Source of the DNA: Nocardia salmonicida NBRC 13393
GTDB taxonomy: Bacteria; Actinomycetota; Actinomycetes; Mycobacteriales; Mycobacteriaceae
DNA: 64,000 nt
Reading direction: 5' to 3'
Assembly (NCBI RefSeq): GCF_001613085.1
Contig: NZ_BDBR01000048.1
Span: forward strand, 1-64,000
Below, one piece after another: positions 25,152 to 33,617 of this stretch (positions are counted from its first letter, which is position 1; every line of letters starts with the position of its first letter). The position numbers and the translations under genes are program-made. Below the pieces are notes generated by a model. That model made no database searches and had not been told where the DNA came from. It saw nothing but the letters and a program-made list of their open reading frames with translations.

Positions 25152-25157
25152 TAGAGT
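25152..25157 (+). promoter_or_regulatory. Putative -10 box for a leaderless HAD gene
   Basis: TAGAGT ends 8 nt before the ATG at 25166 and there is no Shine-Dalgarno, consistent with transcription starting at or near the start codon. Confidence 0.4.
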
Positions 25158-25165
25158 TCAGCGCC

Positions 25166-25642
25166 ATGCGACCTGCCGTCCGTTGTCTGGTCTGGGAACT
25201 GGACGAGACCCTGTGGGAGGGTGTCGTCCACGACGAGACCGGCACCACGCCGCGCCCACCGGCACTGCGCACGCTGACGAAACTGAGCGAGCGCGGTGTG
25301 CTGCATGCTGTCGCCGCACGCGGTGACCGAGCCAGAACCATGCGCACGCTCTACCGCCACGGTCTGTACGAGATGTTCTCGGCGGTCGAGGTCGGCTGGG
25401 GTCGCAAGTCGGCCTCGATCGTCCGGATCGCAGGCACCCTCGGCCTCGGCCTCGACGCACTAGCGTTCGTGGATGCCGAGCCGGTCGAACGTGCCGAGGT
25501 CTCGCGCGCACTGCCGATGGTGCGTTGCTATGCCGCCCGCAATGTCGACATGCTTCCGCTGCTGCCCGATTTCCGGCACGAACTGCGGTCCGGCCCCGTA
25601 CCGACCCCGCCGTTGGGATTCGCCCGCGTCCCCGCCTTCTGA
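25166..25642 (+). CDS. HAD-superfamily (FkbH-like, IIIC) protein with altered nucleophile
   Basis: A 158-residue protein matching the HAD domain of FkbH-like proteins: motif I is VWELDETLWEGV, a Lys lies in GRKSASI and the last motif is FVDAEPVERAEV. In active family members motif I is DxDxT; here the first Asp, the nucleophile, is Glu. It may therefore be a degenerate or non-phosphatase member. FkbH-type domains load glyceryl units on carrier proteins in polyketide synthesis, but stand-alone short forms have no known role. No GNAT domain follows. Confidence 0.72.
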   Translation: MRPAVRCLVWELDETLWEGVVHDETGTTPRPPALRTLTKLSERGVLHAVAARGDRARTMRTLYRHGLYEMFSAVEVGWGRKSASIVRIAGTLGLGLDALAFVDAEPVERAEVSRALPMVRCYAARNVDMLPLLPDFRHELRSGPVPTPPLGFARVPAF

Positions 25643-25720
25643 CCGGGACGAATCTGCATCAGCCGCATCATTGCATCGACTGCCACAATGGCCGTGATTC
25701 GGTCATTCTCGCGGCCCTGA

Positions 25721-26599
25721 TCATGGCAGTAGCGACAGCGTGAGCGCGGCCAAACGTTGCGGCGAGGCCACCACGTCGTAAGCCGAGATCTGCCCGTCGC
25801 GCACCAGGAACGTCACCGCGAACACCGGGCCGCCCGCACCCGCCACCACCAGGCCGGGCCTGCCGTCGACGAGGACCAGCACCGCGTCGCGCGACCGGCG
25901 GCGCAGGCCGAGGGCACCCTCCGCTACAGCTCGGGCCCCGCGCACGACGAGGGCCATCCCGGGCGAGAGCGCCGCCGGGTCGGCGGTGCGCACCACATCC
26001 GGCGCGAGCACCGCCAGTAACCCACCGAGATCGCCCCCGCGAGCCGCCCGCACGAAGGCTGTCACCGCGGCCTGATGCGCGAGCAGTTCCATCGGCTCGA
26101 TCCGGGCGGGCGCGTGCACTCGCAGCCGCGCGCGACTGGCGAGCTTCTTGGTGGTGGCGGGTGTGCGGCCGAGCATCGGCGCGATTTCGGCGAACGGCAC
26201 CGCGAACAGATCGTGCAGAACGAAGGCGACCCGTTCCTCGGGCCCGAGTGCGTCGAGAACCACCAGCAGCGCCCGTCCGACGGAATCGGCCCGCAGTGCT
26301 TCGGCCTCGGGGTCGATGCCCGCACCGGTCGCTGCCCGCGCGGGCGCGTCCGGTGCCGCGACCTCGGCGCGGCGAGCACGGGTGCGCAGCATATCGAGAC
26401 AGATCCGCGACACCACCGTGGTGAGCCAGCCGTCGAGATCGGCGATCTCGGCGTCGGTCGCGGCCAACCGCAACCATGCGTCCTGGACCGCGTCCTCGGC
26501 TTCGGACCCGGAACCCAGCATTCGAAAGGCGACACCGCGCAGGCGATCGCGCCGTTGTTCGAACGCGTCCGCCGATGCTCGGGTCCGGTCCGCGCGCAT
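25721..26599 (-). CDS. sigJ: ECF41-type RNA polymerase sigma factor (SigJ-like)
   Basis: A 292-residue sigma factor. Region 2 (about 12-80: EQRRDRLRGVAFRMLGSGSEAEDAVQDAWLR) and region 4 (about 120-180: LGPEERVAFVLHDLF, EIAPMLGRTPATTKKLASRAR) are followed by a SnoaL-like C-terminal extension of about 110 residues. This extension is the mark of ECF41 factors and controls their activity without a classical anti-sigma factor. The final DVVASPQRL corresponds to the NPDKL motif of the group. A matching promoter lies immediately upstream and points at the DoxX gene, the likely target. Confidence 0.87.
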   Translation of the reverse strand: MRADRTRASADAFEQRRDRLRGVAFRMLGSGSEAEDAVQDAWLRLAATDAEIADLDGWLTTVVSRICLDMLRTRARRAEVAAPDAPARAATGAGIDPEAEALRADSVGRALLVVLDALGPEERVAFVLHDLFAVPFAEIAPMLGRTPATTKKLASRARLRVHAPARIEPMELLAHQAAVTAFVRAARGGDLGGLLAVLAPDVVRTADPAALSPGMALVVRGARAVAEGALGLRRRSRDAVLVLVDGRPGLVVAGAGGPVFAVTFLVRDGQISAYDVVASPQRLAALTLSLLP

Positions 26600-26600
26600 C

Positions 26601-26627
26601 GGTCACCTTTCGCTCACGCCGGTCGTC
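26601..26627 (+). promoter_or_regulatory. ECF41-type promoter for the DoxX gene
   Basis: GGTCACC (26601-26607), exactly 16 nt, then CGTC (26624-26627) fits the published ECF41 promoter TGTCACA-N16-CGTC except at the first and last base of the -35 box. It points to the DoxX gene and leaves a leader of roughly 85 nt. It abuts the sigma factor start codon. Confidence 0.65.
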
Positions 26628-26719
26628 TATCGAATGGACGGCACTCGCTGTCCGATCACGGTGGCTGTCTCCACGATGGCAGAGGCAGCCGATCACCCGA
26701 AACAGGAGGACCTGATTCG

Positions 26720-27064
26720 ATGCACACCACCTATGTTGTCGTCACCGTGCTCGCCGCGGTGGCAGCCTTGGCCGCCGCGCTGATCGACGTCGTTCGTGCC
26801 GACTGGGTGCGCGAGAACATGCGCCACTACGGCATCGCCCCGTGGACGCTCACGCCGCTGGCCCTGGTCAAGGCGGTGGGTGGGCTCGCTCTGCTCGCCG
26901 GCCTGGCCTATCGGCCGCTGGCGGTGGCTGCCGCGGCCGGGCTCGTGCTGTATTTCGTCGCCGCCGAATTCACGGTCGCACGCTCGGGCCGGTATTCGGA
27001 TCTGGGCTACCCGCTGCCGTATCTGCTGCTCGCGGCCGCTTCGCTGGGCCTCGCGGTGGCATGA
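26720..27064 (+). CDS. DoxX-like small membrane protein
   Basis: A 114-residue protein with four hydrophobic helices (about 3-24, 44-62, 66-84, 96-113) and the DoxX-type block YPLPYLLLAAASLG. The group is found in redox- or quinone-linked membrane complexes; the exact role is unknown. AGGAGG precedes the ATG. Divergent from the SigJ-like factor, which commonly controls one neighbouring gene, often a small oxidoreductase or membrane protein. Confidence 0.82.
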   Translation: MHTTYVVVTVLAAVAALAAALIDVVRADWVRENMRHYGIAPWTLTPLALVKAVGGLALLAGLAYRPLAVAAAAGLVLYFVAAEFTVARSGRYSDLGYPLPYLLLAAASLGLAVA

Positions 27065-27106
27065 GGCACGTGGTGGCGCGCCGTGGCGGGCACGCCACCA
27101 CCTGGG

Positions 27107-28696
27107 TCAGGCCTCGGCCAGGATGAAATCCGCGGCCTGTTCGCCGATGAAGATGGCGGGGGCGTTGGTGTGGCCGCGGATGATCAGCGGCATCACCGAG
27201 GCGTCGGCGACGCGCAGCCCCTCGACGCCGCGGACCTTGAGGTCCGGGGTGACGACGCTGGCGGCGTCGGTGCCCATCCGGCAGGTACCGATCGGATGGT
27301 AGAGGGTGTGCGAGAACTGTTCGATGGTCAGCGCGATGACGGCCTCGAGATCCTCGGGTGCCTCAGGCGGGTAGATCAGCGCGCCGAGCGCGCTCTTGAG
27401 CGCGGGCTGCCCGGCGAGTCCGGCGCACACCCGAAGTCCGGTGGTCAGCGCGGCCCGGTCGGCACCGTCGGGATCGGACAGATACCGCGGATCGATCACC
27501 GGCTTGGCGGTCGGATCGGCCGAGGCCAGACTGATCTTGCCGCGACTGCGCGGGCGGAGCAGGATCGCACCGAGCACCACACCGTGTTCGGAGGCCTCGA
27601 CCAGACCCTCGTGATAGAACGGCGCCGGTGCGTAGATCAGCTCCAGATCGGGGTGCTCGAGGTCGGGTTCGCTGCGCACGAAACCGTAGGCTTCACCGAC
27701 ATTGGAAGTGAGCATGCCGCGGTGGCGGACCAGGTAGTTGACCAGCTCGAGCGGCTTCTCCGCGGTGAACAGCGAGTCCGAATCCACGCTGTAGCCCAGC
27801 GCCGAGATGAGGTGGTCCTGCAGGTTCGCGCCGACCTCGGGGGAGTGGGCGACCAGCTCGATGCCGTGTTCCTTCAGCTCGTTCTGATCGCCGATGCCCG
27901 AAAGCTGCAGCAGTTGAGGACTGTTCACCGCGCCACCACACAGGATGACCTCGCGATTCGCGGTCACGGTGAGTGTCTGCTCGCCGTTGCGGTACTCCAC
28001 ACCGGTGGCCTTGGTGCCCTCGAACAGCACGCGGGTGGCCAGCGACTCGGCCAGCACGGTCAGGTTCGGCCGCTTCATCGCAGGACGCAGGTACCCGTCG
28101 GCGGTGCTCCAGCGTCTGCCGTCACGCTGGGTCACCATGGTCTGGGTAAAGCCCTCGGGCGCGGGCCGATTCGCCGATTCCAGGTCGTGGCCCGCCTGGC
28201 GCGCGGCCTCGAGGAACGCGTGCGTCGACGCGCGCGGGCTGCGCTGGCGCTGCACGTGCTGCGGTCCCTTGGAACCTTCGTCGGGGAACTGCGCGTCCTG
28301 GACGTTCTCGATCTTGCGGAACTGTTCCACCGCGGCGGCGAAGTTCCACTTCTCGCCCGCCAGCAGCCCCCATTCCTCGTAGTCGGCGCGGAAACCGCGT
28401 ACCCACATCATCGCGTTCATCGACGACGAGCCGCCGAAGGTCTTGCCGCGCGGCCAGTAGATCTGGCGGTCGCCGAGCTCGGCCTGCGGCTCGGTCAGAT
28501 AGTCCCAATCGCGCTCGCTGCGAAACAGCTTCGAGAACGCGGCCGGAATATGGGCGAATTTGTCGTCGTCGGCCGGACCGGCCTCCAACAGAACGACCGT
28601 GGTGCTCGGGTCGGCACTGAGCCGATTCGCGAGCACCGCCCCCGCGGATCCGGAGCCGACGATCACGTAATCCGCGGACGTCCCACCTGCTTGCAC
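27107..28696 (-). CDS. GMC-family FAD oxidoreductase (choline dehydrogenase-like)
   Basis: A 529-residue flavoenzyme oxidising an alcohol group of an unknown substrate. The N-terminal FAD-binding motif is VIVGSGSAGAVLANRLS (about 10-27). GMC signature 1 lies in RGKTFGGSSSMNAM. The C-terminal catalytic block is HPIGTCRMG with its His, then RGHTNAPA, where the second catalytic position is a His-Thr-Asn instead of the usual GNTNAP. No betaine aldehyde dehydrogenase is next to it, so choline need not be the substrate. The next gene on the strand starts 146 bp upstream. Confidence 0.87.
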   Translation of the reverse strand: MQAGGTSADYVIVGSGSAGAVLANRLSADPSTTVVLLEAGPADDDKFAHIPAAFSKLFRSERDWDYLTEPQAELGDRQIYWPRGKTFGGSSSMNAMMWVRGFRADYEEWGLLAGEKWNFAAAVEQFRKIENVQDAQFPDEGSKGPQHVQRQRSPRASTHAFLEAARQAGHDLESANRPAPEGFTQTMVTQRDGRRWSTADGYLRPAMKRPNLTVLAESLATRVLFEGTKATGVEYRNGEQTLTVTANREVILCGGAVNSPQLLQLSGIGDQNELKEHGIELVAHSPEVGANLQDHLISALGYSVDSDSLFTAEKPLELVNYLVRHRGMLTSNVGEAYGFVRSEPDLEHPDLELIYAPAPFYHEGLVEASEHGVVLGAILLRPRSRGKISLASADPTAKPVIDPRYLSDPDGADRAALTTGLRVCAGLAGQPALKSALGALIYPPEAPEDLEAVIALTIEQFSHTLYHPIGTCRMGTDAASVVTPDLKVRGVEGLRVADASVMPLIIRGHTNAPAIFIGEQAADFILAEA

Positions 28697-28841
28697 TGTC
28701 CAACTCCGATCTGCACTGCGTCTGTCGTTCGGCGCGCCTGCTCACGGGCGTGAAAAGACCGCGAGCCCAGCCGGACTCGTCGTCTGGCGTGACGCTGCAA
28801 GCAGAGTACTGACAGAAGGCCGATGGTGGGTTGTGCGTCGG

Positions 28842-30323
28842 TCAGCCCGCTGCGGCGGCTTTGCCCGCGCGACGACCGTAGAAGCTGCCGTCGCCGAGCG
28901 AGGCGCCACTGACGTAGCCGTAGGCGCACAGTCCGGAGGTGCAGCGACCCGCCGCGAACAGGCCCTCGATCGGCTCACCGCTCACGTGCAGCACCCGCGA
29001 ATCCAGGTCGGTGCGCAGCCCGCCGAGGGTGAACCCGGCGGTGAACCCGCGCAGATCGAAGCAGGCGAGCGACCCCGTGATCGGGCGCACCCACTCGGGC
29101 TTCTTGCCCAGCACCGGATCGGCGCCGTGCTCGGCGTGCTGGTTGTAGGTGGCGACGGTGGTCTGCAATGTCTGTGCGGGCAGCCCCATCTCGGCCTCGA
29201 GTTCGGCGACCGTCTCGGCGACCCACTTCGGCTGGAAGCGGAAGAACGGGGTGGCGCTCTCGGTCGCGAGCGCCTCCTCGAGCGAGGTCTCGTCGATGAT
29301 CAGGAACGCCTGGTTGTCGTTCTGCAACAGCGTCGCCTGACCGATCCGGCCGGGGTAGGTGTCCTCGGTGACGTAGCGCTGACCGCGTCCGTTGACGAGG
29401 ATGCCGCGCGCCATCATCTGCGGATCGCCGAAGATGGCCACCTCACTGGCGTCCATGTGCGCGAGTTCGGCGCCGAGCGCTTGGGCCAGCCGGATGCCGA
29501 TGCCGTCGTGTTCCTCGATGGCCGCACCAGGCCTGCCGCTCAGCCGCGGGGTGTAGCGGTCGATCATCTCGGTGTCGTAGGCGAAGCTGCCGGTCGCCAG
29601 CACCACACCGCGCGCGGCCCGCACGGCGACGGGCTTGCCGTAGGTGGTGGCGAGCACGCCGACCACCCGGTCTTGCTCGTCGACGACGAGCCGCCGGATC
29701 CGGGTGTCGTACTCGACGTCGATGCCGAGCTCGGCGACGGTGTCGGCCAGCGGCTTCATCAGCATGTAGCCGCCGCTGCGCTCACCGATCTTCTTGCCAG
29801 CCAGCTCCGGAACATGGCCGCGCGGAGCGGGTTCGGCGATGTCGAGGAACGGCGCGGAGTTCTCGCCGCCGGAGTACATCAGACCTTCGTCGTGCGGGGG
29901 CTCCCAGCCGGGCTCACCCCAGAACGACTCCTTGAACGGCACACCACAGTCGACGAGCCAGTTGTAGTGCTCGACGCTGCCCGCGCAGTAGTCGTTGATC
30001 TTGGCCTCGTCGACGCCGGGCCCGAGCGCCGCGGTGAGGAACGCCGCCATGTTCTCCGGGGTGTCGTCGAATCCGAGCGCCTTCTGCAGCGGTGTGCCGC
30101 CACCGAGGTAGACGAATCCGCCCGCCAATGCCGCCGCGCCGCCCCAGCCGCCGGTTCGTTCCAGGATGAGCACCTTCGCACCGGCCCGCGCGGCTTCGAT
30201 CGACGCGCACACGCCCGCGATGCCGAAACCGGCCACCACCACATCGGCCTCGAAATCCCAGTGCGTCACCTCGCTCGCACGCAGCGGGCGGACGGTATCG
30301 ATCCGATGTGGCTGGTTGCTCAC
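28842..30323 (-). CDS. FAD-dependent oxidoreductase, fumarate reductase/ketosteroid dehydrogenase family
   Basis: A 493-residue flavoprotein of the FAD_binding_2 family. It has VVVAGFGIAGVCASIEAARAG (dinucleotide fold, about 29-49), LILERTGGWGGAAALAGG, the long helical capping region and the C-terminal FTLGGLRTDLDSRVL...GLFAAGRCTSGLCAYGYVSG typical of 3-ketosteroid Delta1-dehydrogenase-like or fumarate-reductase-like enzymes. It could dehydrogenate or reduce a steroid-like or unsaturated acid substrate; sequence alone does not decide. Confidence 0.85.
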   Translation of the reverse strand: MSNQPHRIDTVRPLRASEVTHWDFEADVVVAGFGIAGVCASIEAARAGAKVLILERTGGWGGAAALAGGFVYLGGGTPLQKALGFDDTPENMAAFLTAALGPGVDEAKINDYCAGSVEHYNWLVDCGVPFKESFWGEPGWEPPHDEGLMYSGGENSAPFLDIAEPAPRGHVPELAGKKIGERSGGYMLMKPLADTVAELGIDVEYDTRIRRLVVDEQDRVVGVLATTYGKPVAVRAARGVVLATGSFAYDTEMIDRYTPRLSGRPGAAIEEHDGIGIRLAQALGAELAHMDASEVAIFGDPQMMARGILVNGRGQRYVTEDTYPGRIGQATLLQNDNQAFLIIDETSLEEALATESATPFFRFQPKWVAETVAELEAEMGLPAQTLQTTVATYNQHAEHGADPVLGKKPEWVRPITGSLACFDLRGFTAGFTLGGLRTDLDSRVLHVSGEPIEGLFAAGRCTSGLCAYGYVSGASLGDGSFYGRRAGKAAAAG

Positions 30324-30503
30324 GGGCTTCCTCCGGTGCTCGGGGTGCGGGCGCTACCGCCCGTCCTTGGAATGGTGCCGCCAAAAGCGCGACAAAACAA
30401 GAACGTGTTACAGATTCTCCCGCCCAGCGGGATACTTGCGCGCCCCTCGGGCTCCGGTACGGTGGCGATCGAACCTACATAGACGAGATCTGGTGGTGAT
30501 GTG

Positions 30504-30995
30504 ATGAGCGCGAACATTCGAGACATTGCGGTGCAGACCCTGGCGGGCGAGGACACCACACTGGGTGAGCTGGCGGGCGAGCGGGCAGTGCTGCTGGTCA
30601 ACGTGGCTTCCAAGTGCGGTCTGACCCCGCAGTACAGCGCCCTGGTGGAGCTGCAGAAGACCTACGGCGAGCGCGGTTTCACCGTGATCGGCTTCCCGAG
30701 CAACCAGTTCATGGGCCAGGAGCCGGGCACCGCCGAGGAGATCCAGGAATTCTGCTCGGTCACCTACGGCGTCGACTTCCCGCTGCTGGCCAAGGCTGAT
30801 GTCAACGGCGACGAGCGGCACCCGCTCTACTCCGCACTGGTCGAGACGGCCGATGCCGAGGGCGCGGCGGGCGATGTGCAGTGGAACTTCGAGAAGTTCC
30901 TCGTCGGTCGCGACGGTACGGTCGCAGGCCGGTTCCGCCCCCGCACCACCCCCGATGCCGCCGAGGTCGTCCAGGCGATCGAGGCCCAGCTCTGA
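30504..30995 (+). CDS. Glutathione peroxidase-family thiol peroxidase
   Basis: A 163-residue cytosolic peroxidase reducing hydroperoxides. The peroxidatic residue is Cys38 in NVASKCGLTPQY; the GPx blocks GFPSNQFMGQEPG and VQWNFEKFLVGRDG with the catalytic Gln and Trp-Asn are present. It is a Cys form, so thioredoxin or mycothiol/mycoredoxin is the likely reductant in this lineage, not glutathione. ATG 30504 is preferred over GTG 30501. Convergent with the lipoprotein gene, with one base between the stops. Confidence 0.92.
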   Translation: MSANIRDIAVQTLAGEDTTLGELAGERAVLLVNVASKCGLTPQYSALVELQKTYGERGFTVIGFPSNQFMGQEPGTAEEIQEFCSVTYGVDFPLLAKADVNGDERHPLYSALVETADAEGAAGDVQWNFEKFLVGRDGTVAGRFRPRTTPDAAEVVQAIEAQL

Positions 30996-30996
30996 A

Positions 30997-32214
30997 CTAC
31001 TGAGCGTTCGCCAGCAGCGCGTACTGCGCCGCGGCCTGGCGTCGAACCCCCGCGGGTTCGGCGCCGCTGACGAAGGCGCCGTAGCGGCGGTAGCTCACAT
31101 AGCAGCGGGTCAGCGCCGGCGCGCTGCCCGCCCGGCGCTCCGCACACCGCGCCTGCGGCAAGCCCTCGGGCGCTGCGACAGGGTGCGCGGCCGCGCTGAG
31201 TGTGTCCTGCCAGGTGCCGCCGAACGCGATGGCCGCGGCATCGTCACGGAACCGGAACAGCGTGGTGCTGTAGGAATGCGCCACGCTGTCCACCCCACCG
31301 CGATCCCAGGCCGCACCGAGCTCGGCGGGTTCGGTGGGGCGGTAGTGTAAGCCGGCGCGCCCGGTCCACGACGCGAACTCGCGCGAGGCGATCGCGATCT
31401 GCTGATTGGCCGGACCGGGAATCAGGGTGCGCCGCAACAGATCATCGGGATCGCGGGGCAGGTCGGCGATCCGGTCGGGTGCGGTGGGGGCGAACGTGTC
31501 GAGCAGGGGTATCTGGGCGTCGAGGACCGCCGCGACGCGCTTGGCGAGCGCATCGATGTCCGGTGACGGGTGCTGCAGGAACAGGCTCACCACGATCTCG
31601 CCGCGGGCGAAGGTCGCCCCGACCGTCTTGATGCCCGGTCGCCAATGCGCGTGTGCGGCAGGGTAACCCGGAATCGGCACCGGCCGGTTGTCCGGGCTGA
31701 CCCCGAAATCGGTCGCCGCGAGTTCGCGCGCCGCCTCTTCGGCGATCTTCGCGCCGGGAAACCGCAACAGCACGACCCTGGTGATCCGCGCGTCGGTCTC
31801 GATCGCGGGTTTCGCCGTGTCGAAGGCCTGGGAGCCCTCGGCGATGTCGAAGCCGACGATCATCCGATGCCGTTCCAGCACACCGAGATTGACAGTGGAG
31901 ATCGCCGAGGCATCCGAGGCCCGTCGCGGAGTGTCGAGGACGTCGGTGCCCCAGTTATGGGTCAGCGCCGGATCGACCTCGTGCGGAAACACCACCGCCC
32001 CCGCCATCCGCAGACCTTCCAGAATCGGGCCGTCCGTAGGCTTTCGGCCGATCTCGATATCGGCGGGCACCGTCGTATAGCTGCCCACGTCGAGGGACCG
32101 GACGTCGATCTCGCCGGGCGTGGCGGTGCCGTCGACGGTGCCGCAGCCGACGAGCAGAACCGCGAGTGCGCCCAGAGCCAGTCGCGCGGTCACAGGGGTG
32201 CGGTGCTCAACCAT
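30997..32214 (-). CDS. Large secreted lipoprotein, DUF7373-like
   Basis: A 405-residue lipoprotein. Signal sequence RLALGALAVLLVGC with the acylated Cys at about 24, followed by a long two-part ectodomain with conserved paired Cys (ARCAERRAG and TRCYVSYRRYG). This fits a large actinobacterial lipoprotein group (DUF7373) of unknown function that is abundant in nocardiae; the assignment is from memory. ATG 32214 is chosen because the lipoprotein signal begins there. Its start overlaps the 3' end of the frameshifted kinase by 25 bp, implying co-transcription. Confidence 0.75.
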   Translation of the reverse strand: MVEHRTPVTARLALGALAVLLVGCGTVDGTATPGEIDVRSLDVGSYTTVPADIEIGRKPTDGPILEGLRMAGAVVFPHEVDPALTHNWGTDVLDTPRRASDASAISTVNLGVLERHRMIVGFDIAEGSQAFDTAKPAIETDARITRVVLLRFPGAKIAEEAARELAATDFGVSPDNRPVPIPGYPAAHAHWRPGIKTVGATFARGEIVVSLFLQHPSPDIDALAKRVAAVLDAQIPLLDTFAPTAPDRIADLPRDPDDLLRRTLIPGPANQQIAIASREFASWTGRAGLHYRPTEPAELGAAWDRGGVDSVAHSYSTTLFRFRDDAAAIAFGGTWQDTLSAAAHPVAAPEGLPQARCAERRAGSAPALTRCYVSYRRYGAFVSGAEPAGVRRQAAAQYALLANAQ

Positions 32215-33573
32215 TGGTCGATCATCTCCTGATGGGTGTGGCCCTTCCAGTACACCTGGAGCAGCACAGTCGAATACGGCGCGGCATCGAAGCGCACCAG
32301 CAGCCATGGTCCGGTGGAGCCGTTGAAACTGTGCACGGTCAGCGGCCTGCCGTACCTCGACCGCAGCTGCTGGGTCGCCCCGGCGGGCAGGGTCGCGACG
32401 AACCGCCCGACGGTCTCGGCGTCGGAGTGCGCCATCACCTGCAGCTGCACTGCTTCGCGATCGGTGCAGTCGAACCCCGTGTCCCACACGGCCTGTGGGC
32501 TCTTCGTCGCGAAACTGCACCGCAGCCCTCGATACCCCTCGCTGTCGGGACTCGCGGGCAGCAGGTCGGGGAGGCGCTTTCGAAGCCGGTCCGATTGTCC
32601 GCACCGACCATTCGGCCGCCCGCGACACCGGCTTCCGCCACTGGTTGCCTGCTCATCGGGGTGATCTGTGGACCTCGATTGTCGGGCCCGAGGACTCCGG
32701 CGGAGTCGGTCACCGGACGCGTGGGAGCGAGTCCTGTCGTCAGCGCCGTGGTCGCCGCCGCGACCATCTGCGCGCAACTGGCGAATCGGTGATCGGGATC
32801 CTTGGCCAGCGCCCGTGTGAACACCACATCCACCGCGTCGGGCAGACCCGGCACCAGCGCGCTGATCCGCGGCACCGGTTGCATCAAGTGCGCGCCACCA
32901 ACGCACCCGCGTTGGTGGCGGTATACGGAGGCCGACCCGCGAGCAGGTGAAACAGTGTGCACGCCAACGAATACTGGTCCGATCGCGGGCCCGCGGTGTG
33001 TCCGTCCAGTTGTTCGGGCGCCGCGTACCGCAGCGTCGCCACCAGCGTCCCGGTCCGGGTCAGCGCGGTGGACTCATCGATGGCCTTCGCGATCCCGAAA
33101 TCGGTGAGCAGTACCCGCTCACCGGTGGCACCGGCACTCTCGCTCAGCAGAATATTGGCGGGTTTGACGTCGCGATGCAGCAAACCGGCCGCGTGCGCGC
33201 AATCGAGCGCGTCCGCCGTCGCCCGCGCGATCCGCAACGCCCGAACCGGTGCCAAAGCCCCTGTTCGCAGCGCTGATTCGGCATCGCTGCCCGCGACATA
33301 CTGCATCGCGATCCACAGCCGCCCGTCCTCGCTGCCCCGATCGTGAATCGCCACGATGTTGGGATGATCGAGGCGGCCCGCGAGATCGGCCTCGCGCTGG
33401 AACCGTCCACGGAACACCGGATCCGCCGAGAACGAGGAGTGCAGCAGTTTCACCGCCACCAGTCGCGGTAGTCGCGGATGCCGGGCGGCGTAGACGCTGC
33501 CCATTCCACCCGACCCGAGCACCCGCTCGATGCGATAACCGGCGACGATGTCACCGGGCTCGAGCTCGTGCAT
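32190..33573 (-). pseudogene. Serine/threonine protein kinase, frameshifted twice
   Basis: An eukaryotic-type kinase read in three frames. Residues 1-229 (33573-32884) are a nearly full kinase domain: GSGGMGSVYAARH, Lys42 in AVKLL, HRDVKPANIL, LLTDFGIAK, TLRYAAPEQLDG. It then stops shortly after NAGALVA, but the next frame continues with HLMQPVPRISALVPGLPDAVD and DPDHRFASCAQM, the normal end of the domain. A missing G in GCGGCGCAC (seen as GCGCGCAC near 32888) explains the shift. A second shift near 32575-32640 leads to a C-terminal ectodomain-like part (PDLLPASPDSEGYRG to STAPL). I see no transmembrane helix between them. Either a decayed receptor kinase or sequencing errors. Confidence 0.8.
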
Positions 33574-33617
33574 GGTGTCACGCTAGCTCAGGACCGGTGA
33601 CCACGCGATCGGCACGT

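Noticed and set aside
28833..30482. A 549-residue plus-strand open frame
   Set aside because: Antisense of the FAD oxidoreductase; no domain, atypical composition.
32190..33573. Three separate genes in the kinase region
   Set aside because: The second and third frames continue known kinase sequence from the first, so one frameshifted gene is the better reading.
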